Part shown: positions 25,205 through 33,888 of the stretch, in pieces
Numbering within the stretch: the first letter of the stretch is position 1
Layout of the letters: each line of letters starts with the position of its first letter
DNA from: RSA11 sp036564135
GTDB lineage: Bacteria; Actinomycetota; Thermoleophilia; Solirubrobacterales; 70-9
NCBI GenBank assembly: GCA_036564135.1
Contig: DATCLC010000119.1
Location: 1-64,000 of the forward strand
DNA: 64,000 nt
Direction of reading: 5' to 3'
The notes under the pieces: model-generated
The model's input: only the letters and a program-made list of their open reading frames with translations
Database searches by the model: none
What the model was told of the DNA's origin: nothing
Position numbers and translations under genes: made by a program

Positions 25205-26155
25205 CTACAGCACCGGCGTGCGGCGCCGGACGCTTCCGGCGATCAGGGCACCCGCGGCGACCGCGTCGCCGAGCAGCTCGCCCAGGGCGACGCGGGGCGC
25301 GCGGCGCCGGCCCCAGCGGCGCGCGGAGTTGGTCAGCGAGCGCGCGTAGGGCAGCGCGGCGACGAGCGGCAGCGGGCTGCGCGCGAGCAGCGCTACGAGC
25401 GCGCCCGCCGCGGCGAGGTCGAACTCCGCGGAGCGGCGGCTCAAAAACCAGCGCCGCCACAGGAGCGTCTCGCGCAGCTCGGGCACCTTCTCGACGATGT
25501 CGGGGAAGTACGTCGTGCGCAGCCGCTCGCGCGCCGCCTCGAGCGCGCCACGGCGGAAGACGGCGTGGTGGACGAGCGCCTGCGGCGCGAACGACGTGCG
25601 CGCCCCGGCGCGGCGGGCGCGCCAGCCGAGCCACACGTCCTCGGCGAGCGGCTTGCCGATGCGCGCCGAGAGCCAGTCCTCGAAGCCGCCGAGCCGCTCG
25701 AACAGCTCGCGGCGCACGAACAGGTTCGCGGTCTCGTAGAGGCCCACCTCGGCGACGACCCAGACGGTGCGGTCGAACGGCTGGGGCTCTGCGTCGGGGT
25801 CGGGCCGCACCGCCCCCTGAACGAGGTCCGCCCCCTCGAGCGCCGCCACCCCCTCGCGCAGCCAGCTCTGCGTCGGAAAGCAGTCGGCGTCGGTGAAGGC
25901 GAGGAACTCGCCCGCCGCTTCCTCCGCACCGGTGTTGCGGGTCGGCCCCGGCCCGAGCGGACGGTCGTGGCGCACAACGCGCGGCTCGACCGCCGCCTGC
26001 GCGGCAACCGCCGCTGTTTCGTCCGCCGACGCGTCATCGACGACGATCACCTCGAACGGCTCCTCGATGTCCTGGTACGCGAGCGCCCTGAGCGTGCGGC
26101 CGAGGGTCGCCGCCGCGTTGTGAGCGGGGATGATCACGCTGACGCGCGGACTCAC
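25205..26155 (-). CDS. GT2-family glycosyltransferase
   Basis: 316 residues from GTG 26155. SPRVSVIIPAHNAAATLGRTL, VIVVDDASADET, AFTDADCFPTQSW (DAD), ETANLFVRRELFERLGGFED and LAEDVWLGWRARRAG (ED) are the standard GT2 blocks. The C-terminal region is hydrophobic and ends RRRTPVL, like two other GT2 proteins in the window. A frame from 26221 adds 22 residues not seen in the family, and a GACAAT box lies 7 nt before the GTG, so the shorter form is preferred. Confidence 0.86.
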   Translation of the reverse strand: MSPRVSVIIPAHNAAATLGRTLRALAYQDIEEPFEVIVVDDASADETAAVAAQAAVEPRVVRHDRPLGPGPTRNTGAEEAAGEFLAFTDADCFPTQSWLREGVAALEGADLVQGAVRPDPDAEPQPFDRTVWVVAEVGLYETANLFVRRELFERLGGFEDWLSARIGKPLAEDVWLGWRARRAGARTSFAPQALVHHAVFRRGALEAARERLRTTYFPDIVEKVPELRETLLWRRWFLSRRSAEFDLAAAGALVALLARSPLPLVAALPYARSLTNSARRWGRRRAPRVALGELLGDAVAAGALIAGSVRRRTPVL

Positions 26156-26162
26156 GCGCGGG

Positions 26163-26168
26163 ATTGTC
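26163..26168 (-). promoter_or_regulatory. Possible -10 box of the GT2 gene at 25205
   Basis: GACAAT, 7 nt before the GTG at 26155. Weaker match than the other boxes because it begins with G. Confidence 0.3.
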
Positions 26169-26321
26169 GCGCCCAGGCGAAGCTCCCACGCCGGTCGCGT
26201 GCCGCTCGGTGCGCCGATCATGCGCGCGCCGGGACGAGCGCCCCATCCACGGCGCCCGCGCTGCGCTGGGCCGCCGAGAGGGCGCCCGCCGCCACCCGGC
26301 GCCCCTCGTGCCGGGGTTCTC

Positions 26322-26327
26322 TAGGGT
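26322..26327 (+). promoter_or_regulatory. Candidate -10 box of the methyltransferase at 26337
   Basis: TAGGGT, 9 nt before the ATG; leaderless. Confidence 0.45.
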
Positions 26328-26336
26328 TCGCGCGGG

Positions 26337-27077
26337 ATGTCCGGGGAGTTCACGCGGGAGAGGTCGAAGGAGACGATGCGCGAGTTTTGGGATGCGCGGG
26401 CCGCCGAGGACGCGCTGTATTTCGTGGACAACCGCATCCCGTACCGCGGCGAGAATCGCGACCGGTTCTGGGACGGCGGCGAGGAGTCGCTCTCCTACAT
26501 GCAGCGGGAGCTCGGCCTCGAGATCGCGCCCACCGACGACGTCGTCGAGATCGGCTGCGGCGTCGGGCGGATCACCCGCGCCCTCGCCAAGCGGTGCCGC
26601 TCGGTCCGGGCGATCGACATCTCCGAGGAGATGCTCGCCCGCGCCCGCGAGCTCAACCCGCACCTCGACTCCGTCGAGTGGATCCTGGGCGACGGCACTT
26701 CGCTCAAGCCGATCCCCGACGCGAGCGCCGACGGCTGCTATTCGGACGTCGTCTTCCAGCACATCCCCGACCCGGAGATAACCCTGGGCTATATCGACGA
26801 GATCTGCCGGGTGCTGCGTCCCGGCGGCTGGGCGGCGTTCCAGATCTCCAACGACGCGCGCGTGCACCGCAAGCGACCCCTCGGCGAGCGCCTGCGCGCG
26901 GGCGCGCGCGCCGTGCTCGGCCGCGGTCCGCGCGGCCAGCACCATCCCGCCTGGCTCGGCTCGGCGGTCGACCTGGAAGCGCTCGAGGCGCGCGCCCACG
27001 CCGGCGGCGCCGACGTCGAGCGCGTCGCCAACCCGGGCACGCAGTACTGCCGCGTGCTGCTGCGCCGCAGGGGGTGA
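26337..27077 (+). CDS. Class I SAM-dependent methyltransferase
   Basis: 246 residues. The N-terminal ERSKETMREFWDARAAEDALYFV, then VVEIGCGVGRITRALAKRC, AIDISEEMLARA, CYSDVVFQHIPDPE and CRVLRPGGWAAFQISND form a complete type 11/25 methyltransferase. Its tail is basic and has no extra domain. The TGA at 27075-27077 lies two bases before the GT2 start, so the two genes form an operon. Substrate unknown, probably a sugar of the glycan. Confidence 0.86.
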   Translation: MSGEFTRERSKETMREFWDARAAEDALYFVDNRIPYRGENRDRFWDGGEESLSYMQRELGLEIAPTDDVVEIGCGVGRITRALAKRCRSVRAIDISEEMLARARELNPHLDSVEWILGDGTSLKPIPDASADGCYSDVVFQHIPDPEITLGYIDEICRVLRPGGWAAFQISNDARVHRKRPLGERLRAGARAVLGRGPRGQHHPAWLGSAVDLEALEARAHAGGADVERVANPGTQYCRVLLRRRG

Positions 27078-27079
27078 CG

Positions 27080-28054
27080 ATGGCCGGCACGCCCGACGTG
27101 TCGGTGGTGGTCTCCACCTACAACCGCCGCGACCGCCTTCCCAACCTGCTCGAGGCGCTGCGCCGCCAGACGCTCCCTCGCGACCGCTTCGAGGTCGTGA
27201 TCGTCAACAACGCCGCCACCGACGACACGGCCGAGCTGCTCGCCGAGGCCGAGCGCGCCGGCGATCTGCGCCTGCGCGTAGTCACCCGCACCGAGAACGT
27301 CGGTCGCGCGCGCGGCCGCGACGACGGATGGCGCGCCGCGTCGGGCGGGCTGATCGCGTTCACCGACGACGACTGCGAGCCCGCGCCCGGCTGGCTGGAG
27401 CGCGGCCTCGAGCTGCACCGCGCCAACCCCGAGGCGATCATCCAGGGCCGTACCGAGCCGATCGAGCGCGAGCTCGCCGCGGTCACCGAGCGCGAGCGCC
27501 CGTTCACGCGCACGATCCGCGTCACCGGCCCCGACCCGAGCTACCCCACCTGCAACCTCTTCTTCCCGCGCGTGCTGCTCGAGCGGATCGGCGGCTTCGA
27601 CCTGGAGGCGTTCGGCGCGAGCCAGGGCGGCGAGGACTCCGACCTCGCCTGGCGCGCGATCAAGGCCGGCGCCCCGGTCGTCTTCGACGACCAAGCGCTC
27701 GTTCACCACGCGGTCAACTACCTGGGCCCGATCGGGAAGCTGAAGCTCGCCCAGAGCTGGGATCTCGCCGCCGTCGCCCGCCACCCGGAGATGCGCCGCG
27801 CGCTGTTCTTCCGCGGCCCGTTCTGGAAGCACTCGCACTACCTGCTCGCCCGCGCCGCGCTCGCCCTGCTCGTGCCCAAGCGCCTCTGGCCGCTGCGCCT
27901 GTGGCTCGTCCTCCCGTACCTGCGCCTGCTCGTCGAGCGGGGACGCGTCGAGGGCGGCGGCCCGCTGCTCGCCCCCTACTACGTGGCCCACGACCTGGCC
28001 GAGATGTACGCGGTCGCGCGCGGCGCGGTGCGCTACCGCACGCCCCTGATCTAG
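27080..28054 (+). CDS. GT2-family glycosyltransferase
   Basis: 324 residues. VSVVVSTYNRRDRLPNLLEAL, VVIVNNAATDDT, AFTDDDCEPAPGW (DDD), PTCNLFFPRVLLERIGGFD and GGEDSDLAWRAIKAG (ED) are all present, then a hydrophobic C-terminal part ending RYRTPLI. ATG 27080 has an AGGGGGT Shine-Dalgarno at good distance; a GTG at 27074 overlapping the previous stop (GTGA) is the alternative and adds two residues. Its last four bases overlap the convergent GT2-GT4 fusion gene. Confidence 0.88.
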   Translation: MAGTPDVSVVVSTYNRRDRLPNLLEALRRQTLPRDRFEVVIVNNAATDDTAELLAEAERAGDLRLRVVTRTENVGRARGRDDGWRAASGGLIAFTDDDCEPAPGWLERGLELHRANPEAIIQGRTEPIERELAAVTERERPFTRTIRVTGPDPSYPTCNLFFPRVLLERIGGFDLEAFGASQGGEDSDLAWRAIKAGAPVVFDDQALVHHAVNYLGPIGKLKLAQSWDLAAVARHPEMRRALFFRGPFWKHSHYLLARAALALLVPKRLWPLRLWLVLPYLRLLVERGRVEGGGPLLAPYYVAHDLAEMYAVARGAVRYRTPLI

Positions 28055-30120
28055 GCGGCGCCCTCGATCAGCTCCTCCAAGCGCCGCGCCTGCGCCTGGG
28101 TGTCGAAGCGGGCGAGCACGAAGTCGCGCCCTGCACGGCCCATCGCCGCGCGCCGGTCGGCGGGGAGCGCGAGCATCTCGGTGATCGCGTCGGCCAGCGC
28201 CCCCGAGTCGCCCGGCGGCACCAGCCGGCCCCAGTCCTCGCGCACGACCTCGGGCAGGCCGACCTCGTCGCTCGCCACCACCGGCACCTCCATCGCGAGC
28301 GCCTCCTTGGCGACCACCGGCATCGCGTCGCGGTCGCCGTCGCCAGCGATCACGCACGGCACGGCGAACAGCGCCGCCTGCTCCAGCAGCTCGCGCACCG
28401 TGGCCGAGTCGACCGCGCCGAGGAACGAGACCCTGCCGTTCAAGCCGAGCTCGTGCGCGCGCCGCTCGAGCCGCTCGCGCAACGGGCCGTCGCCCGCGAT
28501 CACGACCCGCTCGACCGCGTCCCCGGCGTGGGCCGCCGCCTCGAGCAGGTACTCGAATCCCTTCTTCTCCACGAGTCGCCCGACCGCGAGCACCGTGCGG
28601 CCGCCGGGGTAGGCGCGCCCGCGCCGGAACCGCCCGCCGTCGACGCCCATCACCACGACCTCGACGCGCGCCCCCGGCGCCGCCTCACGCAAAAACCGGG
28701 CGGTGTACTCACAGGGCGCGACCGCGAACGCCGCCGCCTCCAGCTTGCTGCGCAGCGCGCGCGGCGTGGCGAACACCTCGTGACCGTGCGCGGCGACGCT
28801 CACCGGCACGCCGGCGATCCGCCCCGCGCGCAGCGCGCTCACGGAGGCGAGCGCGGCGAAGTGGGCGTGCACGTGGCGGTCGCCGCAGCGCGCCAGGCGC
28901 CGCGCCTGCGGCGCCACCGCGCTCAGCGGCAGCCACTCGGCGGGGTCGAACCGCGACCGCAGGCGGCGATCCGCGAGCGCACGCAGCGGGTGCCGCAAGA
29001 GCACCCACGCGGTCGCGAGCGCGCGGTCGAGCCGCCCCTCGTCCTCGAGGTAGTGCACGTCCAGCCCGCGCGACCGCGCGAGCGCCGGGCGCTCGGGGCG
29101 CGCCACCGCCTCCACGCGCACGCGCCAGCCGCGCGCGCGCAAGGCGTCGATCTCGTTGGCGATGAAGGTCTCCGAGGGAACGGGGAAGCGGTCGGTCGCG
29201 ACCACGAGCCGGCGCTGGTGCGGGACGTTGCCCCCGGTCCGCCGCGGGCGCGCGCGGTTCGAGAGCAGGGACCCGCCGAGCTGGGCGAGCGCTGCAAGCC
29301 CGTCCACGAGCTTGAGCGCCGCGCGCCGCGGGCGCCCGGTCACCAGGAACCCGGGCGCCCCCACCAGCGCGCGCCCGAGCTCGGGCAAGGGCCGCGGCGC
29401 GGGCGCGTGCGGGCGCCGGCGGCGCTGCCAGGCGTTACCCGCCGCGTAGCGGCCCATCTGGCGCGCGATCCCCCGCAGGCTCTCGCGGTGGACGTGCTCC
29501 ACGGCCGCCTCCGGCCGGTACTCGAGCCGCCAGCCCGCGTCACCGGCCCGCCAGCAGAAGTCGAGGTCGCCACCCGAGCGGATGCCCTCGTAGAAGCCGC
29601 CCACCTGCACCCACGCCTGGCGCCGCACCAGCAGGTTCGCGGTCGCCGCCGCGGGCCGCTCCCACCCCGAGCTGCGCCGCTGACTCAAGATCTCGCGCGT
29701 GACCGCCCACTCGGCGAGCAGGCCGCGCTGTCTCGACTCGGGCTTGATCGCGCCCGCCAGCAAGCCGACGTCGTCGGCGACCGACTCGGCGAAGTAGCGG
29801 TCGATGAGGTCGGGCGGCGGCACGCAGTCCGCGTCGATGAAGAGCAGCCACTCGCCCGAGGCGTGCTCGGCCCCGACGTTGCGGGCGTGGTACGAGGAGC
29901 CCTCGAGCGGGGCGCGCACCACCCGGACTCCATCCGGGGCCTCGGGCACGACCCCGCGCGGCGTGTTGTCGACCAGGATCCGCTCGTCGCCCGGCCGCGT
30001 CGTGATGCGCGCGAGCCGCTCGCGCGCGAGCCGCGCGGCGTCCGCCCCGCCGGCGAACGGCATGACCACGCTCACCCGCGGCCGCAACCGGCGCTCATCC
30101 TGATCCCCATCCGCGATCAT
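28051..30120 (-). CDS. Bifunctional GT2-GT4 glycosyltransferase fusion
   Basis: 689 residues. Residues 14-230 are a GT2 domain (VSVVMPFAGGADAAR, FIDADCVPPPDL with DAD at 96-98, NLLVRRQAWVQVGGF, GGDLDFCWRAG). After a basic linker (about 231-303), residues 304-689 form a complete GT4 domain (FPVPSETFIANEIDAL, HAHFA, VLAVGRLVEKKGFEYLLEA, MPVVAKEALAMEVPVVASDEVGLPEVV). It probably adds two successive sugars of the repeat unit. Start ATG 30120 is preceded by a TACAGT box at 8 nt. The continuous frame shows no sign of a sequencing merge. Confidence 0.86.
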   Translation of the reverse strand: MIADGDQDERRLRPRVSVVMPFAGGADAARLARERLARITTRPGDERILVDNTPRGVVPEAPDGVRVVRAPLEGSSYHARNVGAEHASGEWLLFIDADCVPPPDLIDRYFAESVADDVGLLAGAIKPESRQRGLLAEWAVTREILSQRRSSGWERPAAATANLLVRRQAWVQVGGFYEGIRSGGDLDFCWRAGDAGWRLEYRPEAAVEHVHRESLRGIARQMGRYAAGNAWQRRRRPHAPAPRPLPELGRALVGAPGFLVTGRPRRAALKLVDGLAALAQLGGSLLSNRARPRRTGGNVPHQRRLVVATDRFPVPSETFIANEIDALRARGWRVRVEAVARPERPALARSRGLDVHYLEDEGRLDRALATAWVLLRHPLRALADRRLRSRFDPAEWLPLSAVAPQARRLARCGDRHVHAHFAALASVSALRAGRIAGVPVSVAAHGHEVFATPRALRSKLEAAAFAVAPCEYTARFLREAAPGARVEVVVMGVDGGRFRRGRAYPGGRTVLAVGRLVEKKGFEYLLEAAAHAGDAVERVVIAGDGPLRERLERRAHELGLNGRVSFLGAVDSATVRELLEQAALFAVPCVIAGDGDRDAMPVVAKEALAMEVPVVASDEVGLPEVVREDWGRLVPPGDSGALADAITEMLALPADRRAAMGRAGRDFVLARFDTQAQARRLEELIEGAA

Positions 30121-30128
30121 TCGGCCGA

Positions 30129-30134
30129 ACTGTA
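30129..30134 (-). promoter_or_regulatory. Candidate -10 box of the GT2-GT4 fusion gene
   Basis: TACAGT, 8 nt before the ATG at 30120; leaderless. Confidence 0.5.
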
Positions 30135-30178
30135 GGCCGGGGCGGCGGGACCCCGCCCCGATTCCAAAAACCGGCCGG

Positions 30179-31900
30179 ATGAGGACAGCCACGCATCGTC
30201 TCGAGGCGCTCTTGCGCCTGCGCGACGCGCTCGACCGCCTCGCGCTGATGGCGGCTACCGCCGTCTTCACGCTGATCGCCTTCGCGGCGTACGCCGGCGA
30301 CCTCGAAGTCCCGGGCGGCGGCTTCCTCCTCGTCCTCTACCCCCTGGGCCTCCTCGCCGCCGGCCAGCTCGGGCCGGGCAGCCTGATCTCGCGCGACCTG
30401 AGCATCGCCTCGGGATGGTCGGCGCTCGTGCTCGTCGCGCTCTGGATCACGCCGTACCTGCTCCAGTTCGAGATCGTCATGGCGGCCGCGCCCTTCGCGC
30501 TGGTCGGCTCGCTTCTGGTCGCCAAGCTGCCCGCGGCCGCGACCGTCGTGACGATGTTCCTGACGGCGATCCTGGGCACCTTCCAGGCCTTCGTCGGGAT
30601 CCCCTTGAGCCCCGCCATCGACGCCGGCCTCGCGGCCCTGTGGATCGTCCTGCTCGGCAGGGTGATCGTCGGGCGCCCCTACCACTTCCAGGCCTGGCCC
30701 GCGGTCCTCGGCGCCGGCCTCTATCTCCTCATCACCCTGATCGACTTCCTCACCGCCGACGAGTTCGGCGTCGCCTGGTACGGCTTCCGGACGACGGTCT
30801 GGTACATGCTCGGCTTCGTCGTCCTCGCCTACGCGGGCTTCTCCAGGCAGACGTACCGGCGGATCGCGTTCGGCTTCGTGCTCGTCACGATCGCGGTCGC
30901 CGCCTACGCGGTCTTCCGCTGGATCGTCGGCCCGGCAGGCCCGGAGCGCACGCTGGCGATGTTCAGCGGCGGCGGGATCAACGTCGACCCCATCGACAAG
31001 CACCTCAAGGTGGTCGGCTCGTTCCTGACCGGCCACCAGCTCAGCTTCTGGTGCGCGTTCATGGCGCCCGCGTGCACCGCGTACGCGCTGTGGGCGCGCG
31101 GCTGGCGCCGCCTCCTCGCGCTCACCGCCGTCGCCCTCTGCGTGCTGGCGATGATCGCCTCGGAGGCGCGCGGCCCGCTCGTCGGCTTCGTCGTCGGCCT
31201 CGCGCTCGTGCTCGGCCTCTACCAGTTCTCGCGTGCCTATCCCGGCGTCAAAGCGGTCATCGTCGCCCTGGTCGTGCTCGGCGTCGGAGGCCTGAGCGCG
31301 GGCATCTTCGTCCTCGGCGAAGCCGACCCCGAGAGGCTCGACCGCTATGCGCGCATCCTCACCCCCACCGAGGACCCGACGTTCATCCAGCGCGAGCTCA
31401 AGTGGGAGCAGATCCTGACCGCGATCGACGACGAGCCGTTCGGCCACGGCCTGGGAACCGGCAGCTCGCAGGGCTCGCTGAGCGGCCGCTACCTGCAGGC
31501 GTCCGCAATCAACATCGACAACTCGTACCTGAAGGTGGCCTACGAGCAGGGCGTGCTTGTCATGGTCCTGTTCGTAGCCGCGATGGTGGGCCTGCTCGTG
31601 AGCCTCGCCATCGCGAGCCTGCGCACCCGCCGCCGCGAGGCTGCCGCAATGGGCTTCGCGGGCTGCGGGGCGCTCGCCTCGATGCTGGTCTCGTTCTACA
31701 CCGGCCTCTACATCGAGGCGGCGCCGGCGCTCGGCGGCTGGTTCCTGCTGGGCCTCGGCCTCGCCTACTTCGTCGCGCGAAGCGACGAGGAGATCGCCTA
31801 CGAGGCCGAGGCGCGCGCCGAGGAGGTGCGCGCCCGGCGGATCGCGATCGAGGAGGAGCGCGAGCGCCGCCAGCCGTTCGTCCCCCGGCCGGTGATCTGA
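30179..31900 (+). CDS. O-antigen ligase/polymerase-like membrane protein (Wzy/WaaL superfamily)
   Basis: 573 residues with about twelve hydrophobic helices. The large extracytoplasmic loop near SEARGPLVGF, the HGLGTGSSQG segment and NIDNSYLKVAYEQGVLVMVLF carry the conserved Arg/Gly, His and Asn-Glu features of the Wzy_C family. The C-terminus is cytoplasmic, highly charged and helical (about 535-573, EAEARAEEVRARR). It would polymerise lipid-linked repeats or ligate the glycan to its carrier outside the membrane. Convergent pairs flank it, and its neighbour GT2 starts 2 nt after its stop. Confidence 0.82.
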   Translation: MRTATHRLEALLRLRDALDRLALMAATAVFTLIAFAAYAGDLEVPGGGFLLVLYPLGLLAAGQLGPGSLISRDLSIASGWSALVLVALWITPYLLQFEIVMAAAPFALVGSLLVAKLPAAATVVTMFLTAILGTFQAFVGIPLSPAIDAGLAALWIVLLGRVIVGRPYHFQAWPAVLGAGLYLLITLIDFLTADEFGVAWYGFRTTVWYMLGFVVLAYAGFSRQTYRRIAFGFVLVTIAVAAYAVFRWIVGPAGPERTLAMFSGGGINVDPIDKHLKVVGSFLTGHQLSFWCAFMAPACTAYALWARGWRRLLALTAVALCVLAMIASEARGPLVGFVVGLALVLGLYQFSRAYPGVKAVIVALVVLGVGGLSAGIFVLGEADPERLDRYARILTPTEDPTFIQRELKWEQILTAIDDEPFGHGLGTGSSQGSLSGRYLQASAINIDNSYLKVAYEQGVLVMVLFVAAMVGLLVSLAIASLRTRRREAAAMGFAGCGALASMLVSFYTGLYIEAAPALGGWFLLGLGLAYFVARSDEEIAYEAEARAEEVRARRIAIEEERERRQPFVPRPVI

Positions 31901-31902
31901 GC

Positions 31903-32913
31903 GTGGCCGCGAACCGCGCGCCCGCCGGCCGACCCGAGCTCGCCGTCGTCATCCCGACCCGCGACCGGCGCGCCGTCCTCGCCGAGACCCTGAGCCGCCT
32001 GGCCCGCCACGCAGCCACGGAGCCGATCGAGGTGATCGTCATCGACGACGGCTCGGCCGACGGCTCGCACGAGGCCGCGGAGGCGTTCGCCCGCTCCGCG
32101 CCATGGCCGGTCACGGTCCTCCGTCAGGAGGGAGCCGGGCCCGCGACCGCGCGCAACGCCGGCGTGCGGGCGGCTCGCGCGGCCGCCTGCCTGTTCATCG
32201 GCGACGACTCGCTGCCCACGGCCGGCCTCGTCGGCGAGCACGTGCGCTTCCACCGCGACCGGCAGGCCCCGGAGGAGGCCGCGCTCGGCCTGGTGCGCCC
32301 GGCGCCGCCGCTCGACCGCTCCCCGTTCATCCGCTGGCTGCACGAGGAGGGCGCGCAGTTCGGCTACGCGCGCCTCTCCCCCGACCGCCCCGTCGCGCCC
32401 GAGAACTTCTGGACCTCGAACATCTCCGTGAAGCGCGAGTTGCTGGTCGCCGCGGGCGGCTTCGACGAGGGCTTCCCCGGCGCGGCGTGCGAGGACGCCG
32501 AGCTGGGCCTGCGCCTGGCGCGCGAGCACGGCCTGCGGCTGCGGTACCTGCCCGCCGCGCTCGTCCTGCACTTCCACCCCACCGACCTGGCGCGCACGCT
32601 TGCGCGCATGCGCGTGATCGGCACGAGCTACCGGCGGTTGCGCGAGCTCGCGCCGGAGATGCCCGAGCCGAGCCGCCCGGCGGCCAGGCACCGCGCGAAG
32701 GCCGCCGCGCTCACGGCCGCCCTCGCCGCCCGGCGCACCACGCGCACCCGCGCCGCGAGCTGGCGCTTCCTCTGCGACCAGACGCTGCGCGAGGCCTATT
32801 GGGACGCCGGTCCCGCGAGCGGCCCGCCCCGGATCGGCCGGGCGCTCGCCGCGCTCGCGCTGCGCGACCCGCTCGCCACGCCGCCGCAACCCGCCGCGCC
32901 GGACCCGGCCTGA
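31903..32913 (+). CDS. GT2-family glycosyltransferase
   Basis: 336 residues from GTG 31903. LAVVIPTRDRRAVLAETL, VIVIDDGSADGSHEA, AGPATARNAGVRAA, CLFIGDDSLPTAGLVGEH (the metal site is GDD rather than DxD), NISVKRELLVAAGGFDEGF and ACEDAELGLRLA (ED). The HEEGAQFGYARL segment and the extended C-terminal region are typical of cell-wall and exopolysaccharide GT2s. It starts right after the Wzy-like stop, so the two are co-transcribed. Confidence 0.86.
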   Translation: MAANRAPAGRPELAVVIPTRDRRAVLAETLSRLARHAATEPIEVIVIDDGSADGSHEAAEAFARSAPWPVTVLRQEGAGPATARNAGVRAARAAACLFIGDDSLPTAGLVGEHVRFHRDRQAPEEAALGLVRPAPPLDRSPFIRWLHEEGAQFGYARLSPDRPVAPENFWTSNISVKRELLVAAGGFDEGFPGAACEDAELGLRLAREHGLRLRYLPAALVLHFHPTDLARTLARMRVIGTSYRRLRELAPEMPEPSRPAARHRAKAAALTAALAARRTTRTRAASWRFLCDQTLREAYWDAGPASGPPRIGRALAALALRDPLATPPQPAAPDPA

Positions 32914-32917
32914 GCGC

Positions 32918-33856
32918 TCACGCCGCGGGATCCGCGCCCCCGGGCACCGGCACCGGTCGCGCGGCCGAGCGCGCGACGTCCCAGAGCGCCGCCGCGCGCT
33001 CGCGGTCGCGCGGCGCCCAGGCCAGGGCGCGCAGCGTCGCCAGCAGGCCGGCAAGCGCCCTGATCAGGAGCTGCTCGCGGCGCGGGCGGTGCTTCGCGAA
33101 GTAGCGGAAGACGCCCGTGTACCAGCTCCGCACCCGCTGCGGGCTGTCCCAGGAGGCGAACGTCGCCCCGCCCACGTGCTCGAACGGGGCGTCGTGGACG
33201 TACGCGATTCGCCCGCGGTCCCAGAGCCGGCGGCACAGGTCGACGTCCTCGTACCAGTAGTAGAAGCCCTCGTCGAAGCCGCCGATCGCGTCGAAGTCGG
33301 CGCGGCGCACCGCGAGGCAGGAACCCGGCGGCTGGTCGACGTCCTGCGTGCGCTCGTAGTCGAGGTCGAGGCCCAAGGCCCGGCGCGAGAGCGGGTTGGC
33401 GGGCCAGGTGCGCTCGAGCCCGAGCATCTGCGCGACCTGCGAGCTCGCCCGCGGGAAGGCGCGCACGGCGTGCCCCACCTGGACGCGGTCGGTCCCCGGG
33501 TCGACGACCCGCCCGCCAGCGGCCACGTGCTCCGGGCTGCCCTCCAGGAACTCGACCAAGCGCGCGATCGACCCTGGCCGTACGACGATGTCGCTGTTCA
33601 GGATCAGCACGAACTCGCCGTTTCCACGTGCCGCCCCCTGGTTGCAGGCCCGGCCGTAGGCGGCGTTGTGGTCGTTGCGGATCACGGTCACGCCGTCGAT
33701 GCGCGCGAGCTCATCGGCGGTGCCGTCCGCAGAAGCGTTGTCGACCACGAAGCAGCGCACCCGGTTGCGACCGTCCTCGGCCAGCGCCGAGCGCACGCAC
33801 CGCGCGGTCATCTCGCGGGTGTTGCGGGTGACGATGACGACGTCGACGGAGGCCAT
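32918..33856 (-). CDS. GT2-family glycosyltransferase (rhamnosyltransferase-like)
   Basis: 312 residues. VDVVIVTRNTREMTARCV, CFVVDNASADGTADEL, FVLILNSDIVV (the second aspartate site of the NSD type), PPGSCLAVRRADFDAIGGFDE and YYWYEDVDLCRRLWD form the WbbL/rhamnosyltransferase-like GT2 group. ATG 33856 has a TAGCCT box 10 nt upstream. Its end is only 4 nt from that of the plus-strand GT2. Rhamnose specificity is a guess from family resemblance. Confidence 0.87.
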   Translation of the reverse strand: MASVDVVIVTRNTREMTARCVRSALAEDGRNRVRCFVVDNASADGTADELARIDGVTVIRNDHNAAYGRACNQGAARGNGEFVLILNSDIVVRPGSIARLVEFLEGSPEHVAAGGRVVDPGTDRVQVGHAVRAFPRASSQVAQMLGLERTWPANPLSRRALGLDLDYERTQDVDQPPGSCLAVRRADFDAIGGFDEGFYYWYEDVDLCRRLWDRGRIAYVHDAPFEHVGGATFASWDSPQRVRSWYTGVFRYFAKHRPRREQLLIRALAGLLATLRALAWAPRDRERAAALWDVARSAARPVPVPGGADPAA

Positions 33857-33866
33857 GGCTCGCGCG

Positions 33867-33872
33867 AGGCTA
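33867..33872 (-). promoter_or_regulatory. Candidate -10 box of the GT2 gene at 32918
   Basis: TAGCCT, 10 nt before the ATG at 33856; leaderless. It lies between this gene and the upstream GT2 stop at 33889. Confidence 0.4.
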
Positions 33873-33888
33873 CCCCTGCGGACCGCGT

